64,000 bases of DNA from Strigamia acuminata. Lineage: Eukaryota; Arthropoda; Chilopoda; Geophilomorpha; Linotaeniidae. Made by a program: the position numbers and the translations under genes. This document shows, piece by piece, positions 10,622 through 21,045 of the stretch (the first letter of the stretch is position 1; each line of letters begins with the position of its first letter). The stretch lies in NCBI GenBank assembly GCA_949358305.1, contig OX442314.1:64303369-64367368 (forward strand), in the 5' to 3' direction. The notes under the pieces are model-generated. The model did no database searches. It had not been told where the DNA came from and saw only the letters and a program-made list of their open reading frames with translations.

Positions 10622-11809
10622 GGTGGTTCTCGACGGCCTGACCAGTTTGTAAAGGATTTCCGACCTTTTTGGACGCGAGACGAAGCCAAGACGTCGCCCG
10701 ACTTCGCCGCAAACGCGAACCGACCGACGCAGACGGATTTTCTTCGCCAAATCGATTGGAAACGATCGGCAACGTGTGCGGACATTACTACGGACATTTT
10801 AGTGTGTAAGCAGCTTTATTTCGAAATTTTTCTGTGCGAAATAAGCACTTTTTCCGACGTCGTTGTGAAATTCTCCTGCGGCGGCCATTTTGGATTCGGC
10901 CGTGAAGCGAATCGCAGCCCAGACGTGCATCTGAACCGATACACGCCAACACGACGTTATTTTGCCGAGGCAATCAGTATTGCCAGCGAGACGACGCCCA
11001 TTCACGTCGACACGACGGAGTTTCGACGCAAAACGACCGATATTTGTCGTAGGATCGTCGAGGACGAAGATTTGTTCTGTGGCGACCATTTTGATCGTTT
11101 TTCATCGCCATCGACGGTGAATATTCGTTTTGGAGCTGTGTTTACGTGTAAGTCCACGTACACAGCCATATTTAGCACGAAGAGCCGTGATTTACACCCG
11201 ACGTGGAATTACGAAGGCGCGGACGTGCGCAACGACGATTTCAAGAGGAAACCCTGGTTTTGCACGCAGGGTGCACCAGTTGAGAGGGTTTCTCCTCACA
11301 TTAGCACCCCGGCGTGCGTGTGAGTTAATTCGACACGTGAAGCCGACGTTGAACACACCGTGGGAACCGATTACGGCGCAAGGATCCCGTAATTGGCCAA
11401 CTTCACATCTAGACTGTTTTGATTTATTTGCATACTTTCGTGAAACTCTGTATAGTTTTAAGTTTTTGTTGTTGGTCCCTTGTTAGATTCGGTGCTACCC
11501 TACGTCCAGTCGGGCACGTAGCACTGTATTCTTGGCTGGGCTTATCCAGGGCCCCCAACCATCCCGCGACCCCAGGAGGTCGGACGGAAGAGTTGGTGGA
11601 TTGCCAGTCAAGGTTTTCCAATCTCACTTATTGAGATTCCCCGGGTTGAAACTGTATTTTCGCCTTCCTTTTTGGTTTTTGGGACTAGAGACAATTGTGC
11701 ATTGTGTGATTAAGTGCTCCTGTGAAGTGTGTGTGCGGAATAAATTCCGAAATTGTGTTCTCTCTGTGCATAACCAATTATTATTGTGCATTTTCCTGGT
11801 GTCGTCGTG
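10622..11809 (+). other. Untranslated leader of element C with conserved hairpins
   Basis: No supported gene. It holds three hairpins shared with the element H leader: 11367-11396 (CCGATTACGG/CCGTAATTGG), a GTGCTAC/GTAGCAC stem near 11491-11525, and AATCTCA-CTTAT-TGAGATT at 11620-11638, 172 nt before gag. Sequence from 11470 to 11645 is strongly conserved with 39470-39660. Several Arg-rich frames cross the leader but have no conserved motif. Confidence 0.65.
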
Positions 11810-14800
11810 ATGGCTTCAAAGCACGACGATTACAAGGATATTAAAAAGCTCGATGGCACGAACTATGCCACCTGGTCCGTGCAGGTCCAGTTATTGCTCA
11901 AATACAACGGCGTTTGGGGACATGTTAGTGGCTCTGAGCCACCACTGGCTGCAACAGCCACTGCAAAAGAGAAGCGAGAGTTTAACGCTCGAGAGGACAA
12001 GGCAATGTCCACTATCTGCATGAGTTGCGCTGAGCCGCAGCAAGTGATAGCTGTTGCCTGCCCCACCGCTGCGAAAGTTTGGGAAGCCCTAAAGGACGCT
12101 TATCAACCGACGACGAGGGCACGTCGTGCTCGGTTGCGACGTGAATTCCTCAACATGAAACTTCGAGATAATGAGGAAATGCTAGTTTTCACCGGGCGGG
12201 TCGACCGCAAAATCGTCGAACTGAAGGACGTTAAAATTGAGGTCACCGATGAATTCCAGGCATTCCAATATTTAGATCTTCTGCCCCCACAATACGAGGC
12301 TGTGAAACAGACCGCGTATCACTGGTCGGATACGGAATTCACAGCGAAAAACGTTAAAGAACGTTTACTTGGCGAGTACAATCGCCTTTATGAACAGACC
12401 AATGAATTTGGCGTCCCACCTGTATTGGCAGACAATACTACCGCTTTCTATACTAAAGGGAAATGGAAACCTCGTGGAAAAACCCCAAATTCCCCCGGAA
12501 CTTCGCGTGGAACATGTTTTACTTGCGGTGGGTCGGGACACTTCGCCAGGGAGTGCCCATCGCCGCCGAAACAGCAAGGGACTTTCCCCGCCAGCGCTGG
12601 CTCGCCAGCCCAATTGAATCGTGGAGGCACCCGTGGCAAAGGACGAGGCAGAGGGGGTCCACAGAGAGCAAATCTCACACAACTGGACCCCTATACAGAT
12701 GAGCCCTACACTTTGTATTCTGCGGTGTCGGAAGAGAAGCCCACAGTGCCCTTATCTCTTGTGTCGCACGGAAACTACGATTCACAGTGGTACGTGGACA
12801 CGGGAGCGACCGACCACTTTTCCTTCAACCGGAATTGGTTTTCAAACTTCAAACCGTTGTCTAACTTCAGCGTTCTACAAGGAGAAGGAAAATCGAAGAT
12901 TGAAGGTGTGGGCAACATCGTCCTCACTTCGCTCTATGGACAAAGAACGAGGAAAATAACTTTGACGAATGTATTCTTCGCACCGAATTTTCGGAAAAAC
13001 CTTATTTCGCTCGGGCGCACCGATGAGGCTGGGTTGTGCACAATTGTTAAAGATGGGAAGATGAGTATTTTCAAAGATAAAATCGAGGAACCATTGATTT
13101 CGGCAGTTCGGACTAGCGACAGGCTGTACAAAGTCAACTGCCGGGTCGAGGTTAATTCTGTAAACACAGCTGCATTAACTGCGCAACAGGATACAGCTGC
13201 TGTCCTCGATTTAATCAAATCATCCGTGAAGGATGAAAAATTTGTACAACCGCTACTAACCATTTTAGATTTTAAGTCAGCTTTACTAAAAAGTTTCTGT
13301 AAGCCGGATATGGGAAAATCCGCATCTAATTTGAGTACGCAAGTAAGCGAGCCAACCAAAGCGAATGCGCCTGCGGCGATTAATTTACAGAAAACAGTGA
13401 ATGAGGTTCAGACACCTCCTGCTATTGTTCCCGAAGCTAATGCGACTGCGAAAGTTAACAAAAGCGGGGATACTGGGATCAAAATGAGAAAGAAAGAAAT
13501 ATCCCAGAGTATGGACACGTGGCATTCCAGAATGGGCCACCATAATGCTAAAGGCATTATTAAATTAACCGAATCCGAGGACGTTTTTGGGATCAATTTG
13601 TCTAACAAAGAATTATCCACTTGTGACGCATGTGCCCGTGCTAAGAGCACTAGGGCGAGTTTTCCCCCGATAATTACCATTTCCACTAAGGGAGTATTAG
13701 ATTTAGTGCACATGGATGTTTGGGGGGCATCACAAGCTACTTCCTTGGGTGGGGCTAATTTTTACTTTATATTGGTTGATGATTATTCACGTTATATGTG
13801 GATCATAACGATGAAGACCAAAGGGGAAGTTTTGGGCCATTTTAAACGTTGGTTGACGGAAGTCGAAAGAACGACATCACGGAAAGTGAAATGCATTAAA
13901 ACTGATAATGGAGGAGAATTTATTTCGCGGAATTGGGATGATTATGCATCCAAAATTGGTTTGAAATGTATTCGTACGAATACATATAGCCCGGAAATGA
14001 ATTCTGTTGCAGAACGTGCAAACCGTACCATTGTCGGTGGCGTCAGAGCTTTAATGTTGGAAAATGATTTCCCCTATCCCCTTTGGGCTGAATTAGCGAC
14101 GACCATAGTTTACTTAAAGAACCGATTCCCCCATGAAGGGCTTGGAGGAAAAGTGCCCTATACCGTGTTTTTCGGCAAGAAATTGTCTTTGCGACACATC
14201 AGGTGTATTGGGTCGAAGACATTTGTACATATCCCGTCCCAGGTCAGAAAGGGCAAACTGGAAGGAAGGGCTTGGGCGGGAGCACTCATTGGATACGCAA
14301 TATCAACTAGGGGCTACAGGGTTTGGGATCCTGTACGGAATCAAGTTTTTGCGTCCAAACATGTCCGAATTTTCGAAGACTCATATTGGTATGAGATTGG
14401 CAAACGGCTACAACAGCCCATCAAGCAACCGCAGGGTGGCCAATTCAAACATTTTGGGGATTCTTCCTCGGACACCGAGGGAGATGATGATGATTCCGTT
14501 GCCCCTATCCCTGAAATTGTTGAGGAAGTGCAAGAGGCACTACCACCTCCTATTCCGCCCCCTGTTGAACCCCCGGTTCCGAAGGAGAAGCCTCCTTTAC
14601 CCACAACCCCAAAGCCTGTTTTCAGACCTGAATTGAGGCCGCTTGTAAAACAAGCGATACAACAGCCTGCGATAGAAACTGTTGAAGGTGACTTGGTTGG
14701 GGATGCTGGTGCTGGGGATAATCCAGTTGAAGAAATTGGTGGGGCGAAGGGGGATAACGGCGATGGCGAGAATTACTTCAATGTTTATCCTGACGACGAT

Positions 14801-16657
14801 GAGGAGGTTGATCTTCCTCCTACGATACAAGCTCGTCGTGGTTCGGGCAAAAAGGGAAAGAAGGTCAAAGATCCTTTGTCGCTGCCGCTGGATATGACTA
14901 AGTGGAGACGGGTCCAGTCTGTCCGGAAAGCCGGGGCAACGGCTGGGAAAATTGATGTGGTTTATTTCTCGCCCAATGAAGACAAACTTAGAAGTCGGAC
15001 TGACGTTGCGCGATGGTGCGACGCAGAGGGTTACCACTACGACCCAGATCTTTTTGACTTCAAAACCTTAGAGGGTGAAGAACCCGAACTCCCTTTTGCC
15101 GGTTTCTGTGCCGTAGAGCCTGATACCTACGAGGAGGCAATGAGGCACACCAACAAACGGGACTGGGAAAAGGCGATGAAAGAAGAGACAGATATCTTCG
15201 ACGATCGAACTGTCTATAAAGAAATTGATAAGCCCGAAGGAGAGTTGCTTTTGGGATCAAAATGGATTTATAAAATGAAAAGGGACCAGTCGGGTGCAGT
15301 CGCGCGCTACCGGGCTCGCTTGGTAGCACAAGGCTTCAAGCAGAGGCCGGGCATTGACTTTACGGAGGTATTTTCCCCCGTAGTCAATTTCGTCCTCGTT
15401 ATAGTGTTTTTCTGTACCTTGGTGATACTGAAAGGTTGGAGAGATGTCCACCTTGACATCAAGGCCGCGTACTTGTACGGGGACCTTGATAAGGTCCAAT
15501 TCATGGAGATTCCCAAGGGCTACAGAACAGCCGAAAACCAACATAAGTGTTGGATGCTGTTGAAGTCATTATATGGACTACATCAGAGTGGACGGATGTG
15601 GTACCAAGCCCTCCACGACCGTCTACTCCAACTGGGATTTGTGCCCTTGTTGGGTCTTAACTGTGTTTATGCGTTAGACAACGACGCAATTCTTATCTTT
15701 TACGTGGACGACATAGTTCTCTTCTCCAAGGATGACTACGTCGAGGAATGCGTTGTTCGATGGATTAGGGAATCCTTTGACACGGTTGATTTGGGTCCCG
15801 TGACCCTCTTGTTAGGCATAGCCTTTGATAGGTCTGGGGGCCAAATTAGGATCCATCAAAGGGCATACATAGAAAAACTTTGTAAGTTGTATGGGGTCGA
15901 CTCATGCCTTCGGATTAGAGTACCTGGGACGCCAGGAACGATTATTCAGGGCGTGACGGAAAAGGAGCGGGTTGATTCCACTTTCCCCTATCGCAACTTA
16001 GTGGGAAGTCTCTTGTTCTTGGCGAGCAGGACAAGGCCAGACATCCTGTTCTCGGTCATTGTCCTCTCACAATACAATGAGAAACATTCGACGCGTCACA
16101 TTAGTATGTTATTGCAAATTTTGCGATATCTGGCAAATACGTCGGATTATATGATTAATCTTTCCAATTGCCGAAATGATAATCTAACTGTGTATACCGA
16201 CGCGTCGTTTGCCCTCGATGCAGACAAAAGGAGAAGCTTCGGGGGTCACATAGTCTATTTGGGTGGCGTTCCGATCATGTGGAACTGCCATAAGCAGTCA
16301 ATGACTGCGTTATCGATCATGGAGAGTGAATTTCTGGCCGTGGTCGATGGCGTAAAGGAGATTATATGGCTAGAGAGGCTTTACGATGCCGACATCATGT
16401 TCAGCATCAATCGGAACACCCCATGCGTGTACGCGGACAGTATGCCCGCGATACAATACGCCAAAAACCGAATAGAGAATAGGGCGAATAAACATATCGA
16501 CGTAAAGCTTCATTTCCTCAGGGACTGGTTTGAGCGCGGAACGTTTGCTATTAAGCATATTCCAGGGGCCCTGAATGTCGCCGATGTGATGACCAAATGG
16601 TTACCCAAGCCCAGACTTAACACCTTGTGTGAGCATTTATTTGTAAGGCGCAAATAA
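11810..16657 (+). CDS. Gag-Pol polyprotein of copia element C (1615 aa)
   Basis: Single frame with Gag (about 1-220), zinc knuckle CFTCGGSGHFAREC from residue 236, protease DTGATDH from residue 330, integrase (CDACARAKSTRA, KTDNGGEF, MNSVAERAN), an acidic/Pro-rich linker, RT with YVDDIVLF from residue 1298, and RNase H (YTDASF, ESEF, YADSMPAIQ). The frame extends upstream to 11786, but I choose the Met at 11810. Its MASKHDDYKD aligns with the H start MASYDRHDDYKD, and the joined H frame then has exactly the same length, 1615 codons. No disabling change seen. Closest relative in the window is H. Confidence 0.95.
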   Translation: MASKHDDYKDIKKLDGTNYATWSVQVQLLLKYNGVWGHVSGSEPPLAATATAKEKREFNAREDKAMSTICMSCAEPQQVIAVACPTAAKVWEALKDAYQPTTRARRARLRREFLNMKLRDNEEMLVFTGRVDRKIVELKDVKIEVTDEFQAFQYLDLLPPQYEAVKQTAYHWSDTEFTAKNVKERLLGEYNRLYEQTNEFGVPPVLADNTTAFYTKGKWKPRGKTPNSPGTSRGTCFTCGGSGHFARECPSPPKQQGTFPASAGSPAQLNRGGTRGKGRGRGGPQRANLTQLDPYTDEPYTLYSAVSEEKPTVPLSLVSHGNYDSQWYVDTGATDHFSFNRNWFSNFKPLSNFSVLQGEGKSKIEGVGNIVLTSLYGQRTRKITLTNVFFAPNFRKNLISLGRTDEAGLCTIVKDGKMSIFKDKIEEPLISAVRTSDRLYKVNCRVEVNSVNTAALTAQQDTAAVLDLIKSSVKDEKFVQPLLTILDFKSALLKSFCKPDMGKSASNLSTQVSEPTKANAPAAINLQKTVNEVQTPPAIVPEANATAKVNKSGDTGIKMRKKEISQSMDTWHSRMGHHNAKGIIKLTESEDVFGINLSNKELSTCDACARAKSTRASFPPIITISTKGVLDLVHMDVWGASQATSLGGANFYFILVDDYSRYMWIITMKTKGEVLGHFKRWLTEVERTTSRKVKCIKTDNGGEFISRNWDDYASKIGLKCIRTNTYSPEMNSVAERANRTIVGGVRALMLENDFPYPLWAELATTIVYLKNRFPHEGLGGKVPYTVFFGKKLSLRHIRCIGSKTFVHIPSQVRKGKLEGRAWAGALIGYAISTRGYRVWDPVRNQVFASKHVRIFEDSYWYEIGKRLQQPIKQPQGGQFKHFGDSSSDTEGDDDDSVAPIPEIVEEVQEALPPPIPPPVEPPVPKEKPPLPTTPKPVFRPELRPLVKQAIQQPAIETVEGDLVGDAGAGDNPVEEIGGAKGDNGDGENYFNVYPDDDEEVDLPPTIQARRGSGKKGKKVKDPLSLPLDMTKWRRVQSVRKAGATAGKIDVVYFSPNEDKLRSRTDVARWCDAEGYHYDPDLFDFKTLEGEEPELPFAGFCAVEPDTYEEAMRHTNKRDWEKAMKEETDIFDDRTVYKEIDKPEGELLLGSKWIYKMKRDQSGAVARYRARLVAQGFKQRPGIDFTEVFSPVVNFVLVIVFFCTLVILKGWRDVHLDIKAAYLYGDLDKVQFMEIPKGYRTAENQHKCWMLLKSLYGLHQSGRMWYQALHDRLLQLGFVPLLGLNCVYALDNDAILIFYVDDIVLFSKDDYVEECVVRWIRESFDTVDLGPVTLLLGIAFDRSGGQIRIHQRAYIEKLCKLYGVDSCLRIRVPGTPGTIIQGVTEKERVDSTFPYRNLVGSLLFLASRTRPDILFSVIVLSQYNEKHSTRHISMLLQILRYLANTSDYMINLSNCRNDNLTVYTDASFALDADKRRSFGGHIVYLGGVPIMWNCHKQSMTALSIMESEFLAVVDGVKEIIWLERLYDADIMFSINRNTPCVYADSMPAIQYAKNRIENRANKHIDVKLHFLRDWFERGTFAIKHIPGALNVADVMTKWLPKPRLNTLCEHLFVRRK

Positions 16658-16663
16658 CCAAAC

Positions 16664-16674
16664 AAAGGGGGATA
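16664..16674 (+). other. Polypurine tract of element C
   Basis: AAAGGGGGATA directly before the 3' LTR. Confidence 0.8.
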
Positions 16675-17151
16675 TATTGAGTTGTGGTGGAAATATTGTG
16701 TGTTTGGTTGTTTGTCGCCATATTGTATAGTTTGTGAATATTTACATTACACACTTTCCGGATATGTGTAATGAATGTGCTGCTATTTAATGTCTCGATG
16801 TCGCGTTCAATCGATCTCGATTTTTATTAATGCTGGTTCTGTACCGCGGTTGAACGTTTCCATTTAGCAGCATGCGCTGATAACATCGTCTGCTCAAAAG
16901 AGCGAGTCCTGTATTGTTATTATTGCTTAGTTATCGATTATGAATGTCATTGCTTTTATTTTATAATGTAAAGGACAAATCATTGAAATCCAACAATGAT
17001 TTATCCTATTTTTCCGAGTGCAGTGGTTAGCCTCGAAGCGTGTACACTTTTATGTGATATTAAACATGGCGCACGCATGTCGGTGTCGCGCACCTGTTTA
17101 GACACTCGTCAACTCCTTTCTAACCGATGTTTTGGCCAGGAAATCGCTTTA
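16675..17151 (+). repeat. 3' LTR of element C
   Basis: 477 bp matching the 5' LTR by eye; hairpin at 16972-17007. Followed by the CATGG duplicate. Confidence 0.93.
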
Positions 17152-17156
17152 CATGG

Positions 17157-17467
17157 TGGGCTGCTTGATGAGCTTGTGGCGCGTTTCCACGTGAGCCTCG
17201 ACGAGCATTTACAAAACTCGGAGGTGAACCCGGTGGTGTATGACTTGGTGTGTTGCCGGGAGTAATGACTGGACTCGGCACTGGCGTTATTACTGGAGTA
17301 ATCAAAGGGGTTCGAATAGGAGATCCTGGAGTTGGAGTGGCTGGCGGTGTCCGGAATTGAGCACCTGCTGGGGTCGAATCGTCAGAGTCATAGTCCGTAT
17401 CACATTCATCCTCTGAATCCGGAAATTTGGGCCAATCTGTGTATTCCAAGTCGTCTTCAAACCTCAC
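17157..17467 (-). pseudogene. Element D fragment: integrase-RT linker, truncated
   Basis: Minus-strand frame of low-complexity Pro/Thr and Asp/Glu residues (an acidic stretch with DSEDECDTDYDSDD, then TP repeats), as in the linker between integrase and RT of copia elements. It joins in frame to 9483-10131 once element C and one CATGG are removed. Upstream sequence (gag, protease, integrase, 5' LTR) is absent: similarity stops near 17467, next to a minisatellite. Confidence 0.7.
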
Positions 17468-17470
17468 TTA

Positions 17471-17622
17471 CATCAGACAATCCATGAAATAAGAATGCGC
17501 TATTGCATCAGATTACAAGAAACAACAATGCGCCATTGCATCACATTACATTTGAAATAAGAATAGAGTATTGCATCAGACACTTTTGAAACAATAACTC
17601 TTCATTGCATCAGACAAACAGA
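17471..17622. repeat. 34-35 bp minisatellite, about four diverged units
   Basis: Units of the form GAAAYAANAATNNNNYATTGCATCASA... recur from 17486, with ATTGCATCA repeated every 34-35 bp. It abuts the truncated end of element D. Confidence 0.7.
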
Positions 17623-18050
17623 ACATAAAATAAGTTTTCCAGGATAAGTCTTACAGAATAAAACATCAAACAAATTTCTTTCTAATCAACTAGGTAAGAA
17701 CTTAAATCTAAAAACTTTTCATCATAGCATTAATTCATCAACAATTCAATAGGATTTTCAAACACAACAGTAAGTAATGAATTATTATTTTTTCTTAACA
17801 TACATTTTGCATTACTTAAAGCTAACATTTTCAACAAGGATTAATGCATACAAATAATGCATTCACAAGAAATAATTCCCAAATTTATTCAACAACTAGA
17901 GATATTCAGATGAGTGGGCTTAACATTTACCATTTTACTTAAGCTTTCTATTAAAATCTTTACTTTGTATTTTCAGACAATTAATTGAATTTAACTTCCA
18001 CTGGACAAGGATTTAAATTAATTTTCACTTTCATATGTTGCTCGCAACAG
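17623..18050. other. AT-rich intergenic or intron sequence
   Basis: No gene or repeat supported. It ends in TTGCTCGCAACAG, a possible splice acceptor for the following frame. Confidence 0.4.
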
Positions 18051-18250
18051 CTGGTCAACGTACAAGGCCAAGAGGAATTAGATGTTTTAACCTCACGTTT
18101 TGAGACGGTTGGAATTGCTGTTGAGGAGTTATTGAAAGACTCAAAAGCCATTACGGATCCTGCAGAACTGGAAGCAACTGCTTTAGCCGTAGAAGAACAG
18201 ATTAGCCTTATGGCGCGCATGCGGATTTCGCGGAATGCGAAAGGGACCCT
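18051..18250 (+). CDS. Possible helical protein fragment behind a splice acceptor
   Basis: After a CAG acceptor at 18048-18050 a frame encodes a Glu/Leu/Ala-rich, probably helical stretch (with LTSRFETVGIAVEELLKD and AVEEQISLMARM). Its composition resembles the N-terminal Gag helices of BEL/Pao elements or a coiled-coil exon, but no diagnostic motif is present. From about 18258 the sequence becomes a dispersed repeat shared with 56050, so the real end is unclear. I do not recognise the product. Confidence 0.3.
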
Positions 18251-18254
18251 ATAT

Positions 18255-18320
18255 TTAACATTACGGCGGCCTATACCTTGACCCCCTGTTCGCAGTCTCG
18301 TGGCGGATTCTGCGGATTTC
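18255..18320. repeat. Dispersed repeat shared with 56045-56110
   Basis: ACATTACGGCGGCCTATAC is shared at both places, followed by a looser match that includes GATTCTGCGGAT versus GATGCGGAATTTGCGGAT. On the minus strand both encode GRRNVK-like peptides, but this looks like repeat sequence rather than a gene. Confidence 0.5.
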
Positions 18321-18604
18321 ACCTATTCGTACAATCCGCACGATCGCGCGTGTTTTATCATTCTTGGCAAACCGCTTTTTGAAAACGCGTTGTAACGCAT
18401 CCTCAACTTTACAAATCTCGCTTAGCGCGATCGCGCTATAACGCTTCTTCGTGTCCAACAAAAACAGCCGATTAAAAACGAAACTTCGGGTTTCGCTAAA
18501 ACGCGATTTTGATATCGGGAAGGGCACGTGACCACGTGGGTAAAAATAGAATCGAGTTTCGTGAAAACCTAATTTGGAGAAACGGCGTGGTGGTTTTGCG
18601 AAAT

Positions 18605-19095
18605 ATATCACATGTCACGTGATCGGACGTTGGATCTCGTACATAAACGTTCGTGCCTGGTCAAACCAGAGTCTTTAAAAAATATAAATGCATTTCCCGA
18701 TCATAGGATTAATTTCGCGCCGTGTGCTCCAGTCATTAATTAGGTTATCTTCGTTGCAACTCGTCATAATAAAATTTTTACAGAAAATCAATCGTTTCGT
18801 ATTTTATTTTCATCTTCCGGGGGTCTCGTGCCGTCGTAGTAGGCGTTAGTTTCAATCATCGCGTTCTATGGATTTTGAGGGGATCCTCAGATCGAGACCA
18901 AAGTGAGAGGGCCGTCGCCCCCGTCTCGTGCGCCGCTCGATCCCCGTTGGATGACAAGATGGCATTCGCCTCTCCCACCCGAGGATCGGTCGGTGGTGCG
19001 GTATTTATGCTTGTGCTCCAAATGGGTGGTCGACAGGTCCCCAATCGGTCTCGGGCTCAGACTGGCCTTCGGGCCGGTCAAAATAACAAATAAAT
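18605..19095 (+). repeat. Hairpin repeat X, copy 1 (start of tandem array)
   Basis: Starts with CACGTGAYCGGACGT, runs through AAATGCATTTCCCGATC and TTAATTAGGTTATCTTCG, and ends with the hairpin GACTGGCCTTCGGGCCGGTC (19060-19079) followed by AAAATAACAAATAAATGAAT. With the GC-rich segment to 19380 it forms one monomer of an array of about 600-bp units reaching 21045. Confidence 0.75.
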
Positions 19096-19384
19096 GAATA
19101 AATCGGAAATAGAACGCTCCCGTCCCGGCGAGACTAGGGGCGGGTGGCGTCGTTGAGCGGCGGCAGCGGCGGCGGTGGCCCCGACGACTCGCCCCGAAAA
19201 TAAGCTCCCGCACCGGCATTTCTTCGTCCGTCTAAACCTCGCAGCGCGCGTGCGGTTGCGTGCATTCTACCCGTGTCCGACGTGGCGATCGGTGCGGAGT
19301 AAAAAAAAATCACACGAAAAAAGAAAGACGATTAAAATTTTAATTCTTCGGTCGTGGGACCGACTTTGCGGTCCGTGCTTTAAC

Positions 19385-19670
19385 CGATAATTAGGTTATC
19401 TTCGTCGTAATTCGTTGGAATAAAAATTTTATAGAAAATGAGCCGTTTCGTATTTTATTTTCATCTTCCGGGGGTCTCGCGCCGTCGTTGTGGACGGGAG
19501 TCTTCCCGAACACGTTCGATGGGTTTTGCCAACACTTTCAGATCGAACTCGGTCGAGCGGCGCACAGTACCCGCCGAGCGGCGCGGTATTCGATACCCGT
19601 CTTTGTAAAAGCAGCCGTGCTTCTTCGGTCTCAGACTGGCCTTCGGGCCGGTCAAAATAACAAATAAATG
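19385..19670 (+). repeat. Hairpin repeat X, copy 2
   Basis: Begins at ATTAGGTTATCTTCG; hairpin 19634-19653 is perfectly conserved with the AATAA-rich tail. The spacer to copy 3 repeats the segment with GTTGAGCGGCGGCAGCGGC and CGACTCGCCCCGAAAATAAG. Confidence 0.75.
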
Positions 19671-19959
19671 AATAAATCGGAAATAGAACGCTCCCGTCCC
19701 GGCGAGACTAGGGGCGGGTGGCGTCGTTGAGCGGCGGCAGCGGCGGCGGTAGCCCCGACGACTCGCCCCGAAAATAAGCTCCCGCACCGGCATTTCTTCG
19801 TCCGTCTAAACCTCGCAGCGCGCGTGCGGTCGCGTGCATTCTACTCGTGTCCGACGTGGCGATCGGTACGGAGTAAAAAAAAAAATATCACACGCAAAAG
19901 GAAAAACAATAAAAATTTTAATTCTTCGGTCGTGGGACCGACTTTGCGTCCGTGCTTTA

Positions 19960-20280
19960 ACCGTTAATTAGGTTATCTTCGTTGTGGCAGATTCGAATAA
20001 AAGTTTTACAAAATAATCGTCGTTTTACATTTTTAAATCATTTCCCAGGGACCGTGTACCGTCGCAGTCGATGCGAGTCCTGGTCATCGCATCCGATAGA
20101 CTTTGAAGACGCTTTTAGATCGAGACTCGAGTACATGCGCGCCTCTATCCGACCATCGGTCGATGGTGCGGTATGCGCGCTTCTCCGTCCGATCGTCGGC
20201 TGATGGTGCGGTAGGACCTCAATCCGCCCAACATGATCTAAGCGGTCTCGGTCTCAGACTGGCCTTCGGGCCGGTCAAAA

Positions 20281-20311
<31 letters not shown>

Positions 20312-20312
20312 A
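19960..20312 (+). repeat. Hairpin repeat X, copy 3
   Basis: Hairpin 20256-20275 followed by a pure (AAATA/ATAA)n run of about 35 nt. Monomer spacing from copy 2 is about 575 bp. Confidence 0.75.
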
Positions 20313-20574
20313 TTGGCCGTAAAATTGGGGCAACTGGGGTCGCTGAGCGGCGGCGGTGGCGACAGCAACGACAGCCACGACGACTCGCCCCGAAAATAAG
20401 TTTCCGCGTCGGCATCCGTTCGTTCGTTCGTTCGTTTAAACGTGCGCGCGGTCGCGTGCATCCTACTCGTGTCTGACGTGGCGATCGGTACGGAGTAAAA
20501 AAAATCACCCGAAAAAGAAAGACGGTTAAAATTTTAATTCCCCTGTCGTAGAACTGATTTCGCGGCTCGCCTTC

Positions 20575-20930
20575 CAACCGTTAATCATTTTATCTTCGTT
20601 GCGACAGATTCGAATAAAAGTTTTACAAACCAACCGTCGTTTTACATTTTTAAATCATTTCCCGGGGACCATGTACCGTCGCGGTAGACGCGAGTCGCGG
20701 TCATCGCATTCGATAGACTTTGCGGACGTTCTTCAGATCGAGACCGGAGTACCTGTTGAGTACCAAATGGTCGGTCGGTCGTTGGTGTGGTTCCGCTTCC
20801 CGAAATGTTCGTCGCCATTTTCTGTTGGTCGACTCGCCTACCATCCAATGGTCGGTCGGCGGGTCTCGGTCTCAGACTGGCCTTCGGGCCGGTCAAAAAA
20901 AAAAAAATTAATAAATAAATAAATAAATGA
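20575..20930 (+). repeat. Hairpin repeat X, copy 4
   Basis: Hairpin 20875-20894 followed by an A run and (AATA)n. Spacing from copy 3 is about 617 bp. Confidence 0.75.
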
Positions 20931-21045
20931 CAGTTGGGCTCGTTGAGCGGTGGCGACGGCGGCGGCAACCCCGACGACTCGTCCCAAAAATAAGCTCCCA
21001 CATCGACACTCATCCGTTAGTCTAAACCTCTTGACGTGCATTCTA

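Larger units (their letters stand above)
10132..17151 (+). mobile_element. Full-length Ty1/copia retrotransposon C
   Basis: Complete element of 7020 bp with two 477-bp LTRs that appear identical, target duplication CATGG (10127-10131 and 17152-17156), PBS, 1.2-kb leader, intact gag-pol and PPT. It is inserted in element D in opposite orientation. The LTR ends are TATTG...TTTA rather than TG...CA. They are fixed by the duplication and by the D sequence either side. Confidence 0.95.

Noticed and set aside
10589-11486. Two long plus-strand frames in the leader of element C as an extra gene (env or regulatory)
   Set aside because: No membrane segments or motifs, and the leaders of H, A and G do not keep the frames.
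14133-14636. Second frame inside element C integrase/linker
   Set aside because: Shadow of the true frame; Arg/Ser/Leu-rich with no motif.
17120-17156. Continuation of the D linker frame into the C LTR
   Set aside because: Bases 17120-17151 belong to element C; the D sequence starts at the CATGG duplicate.
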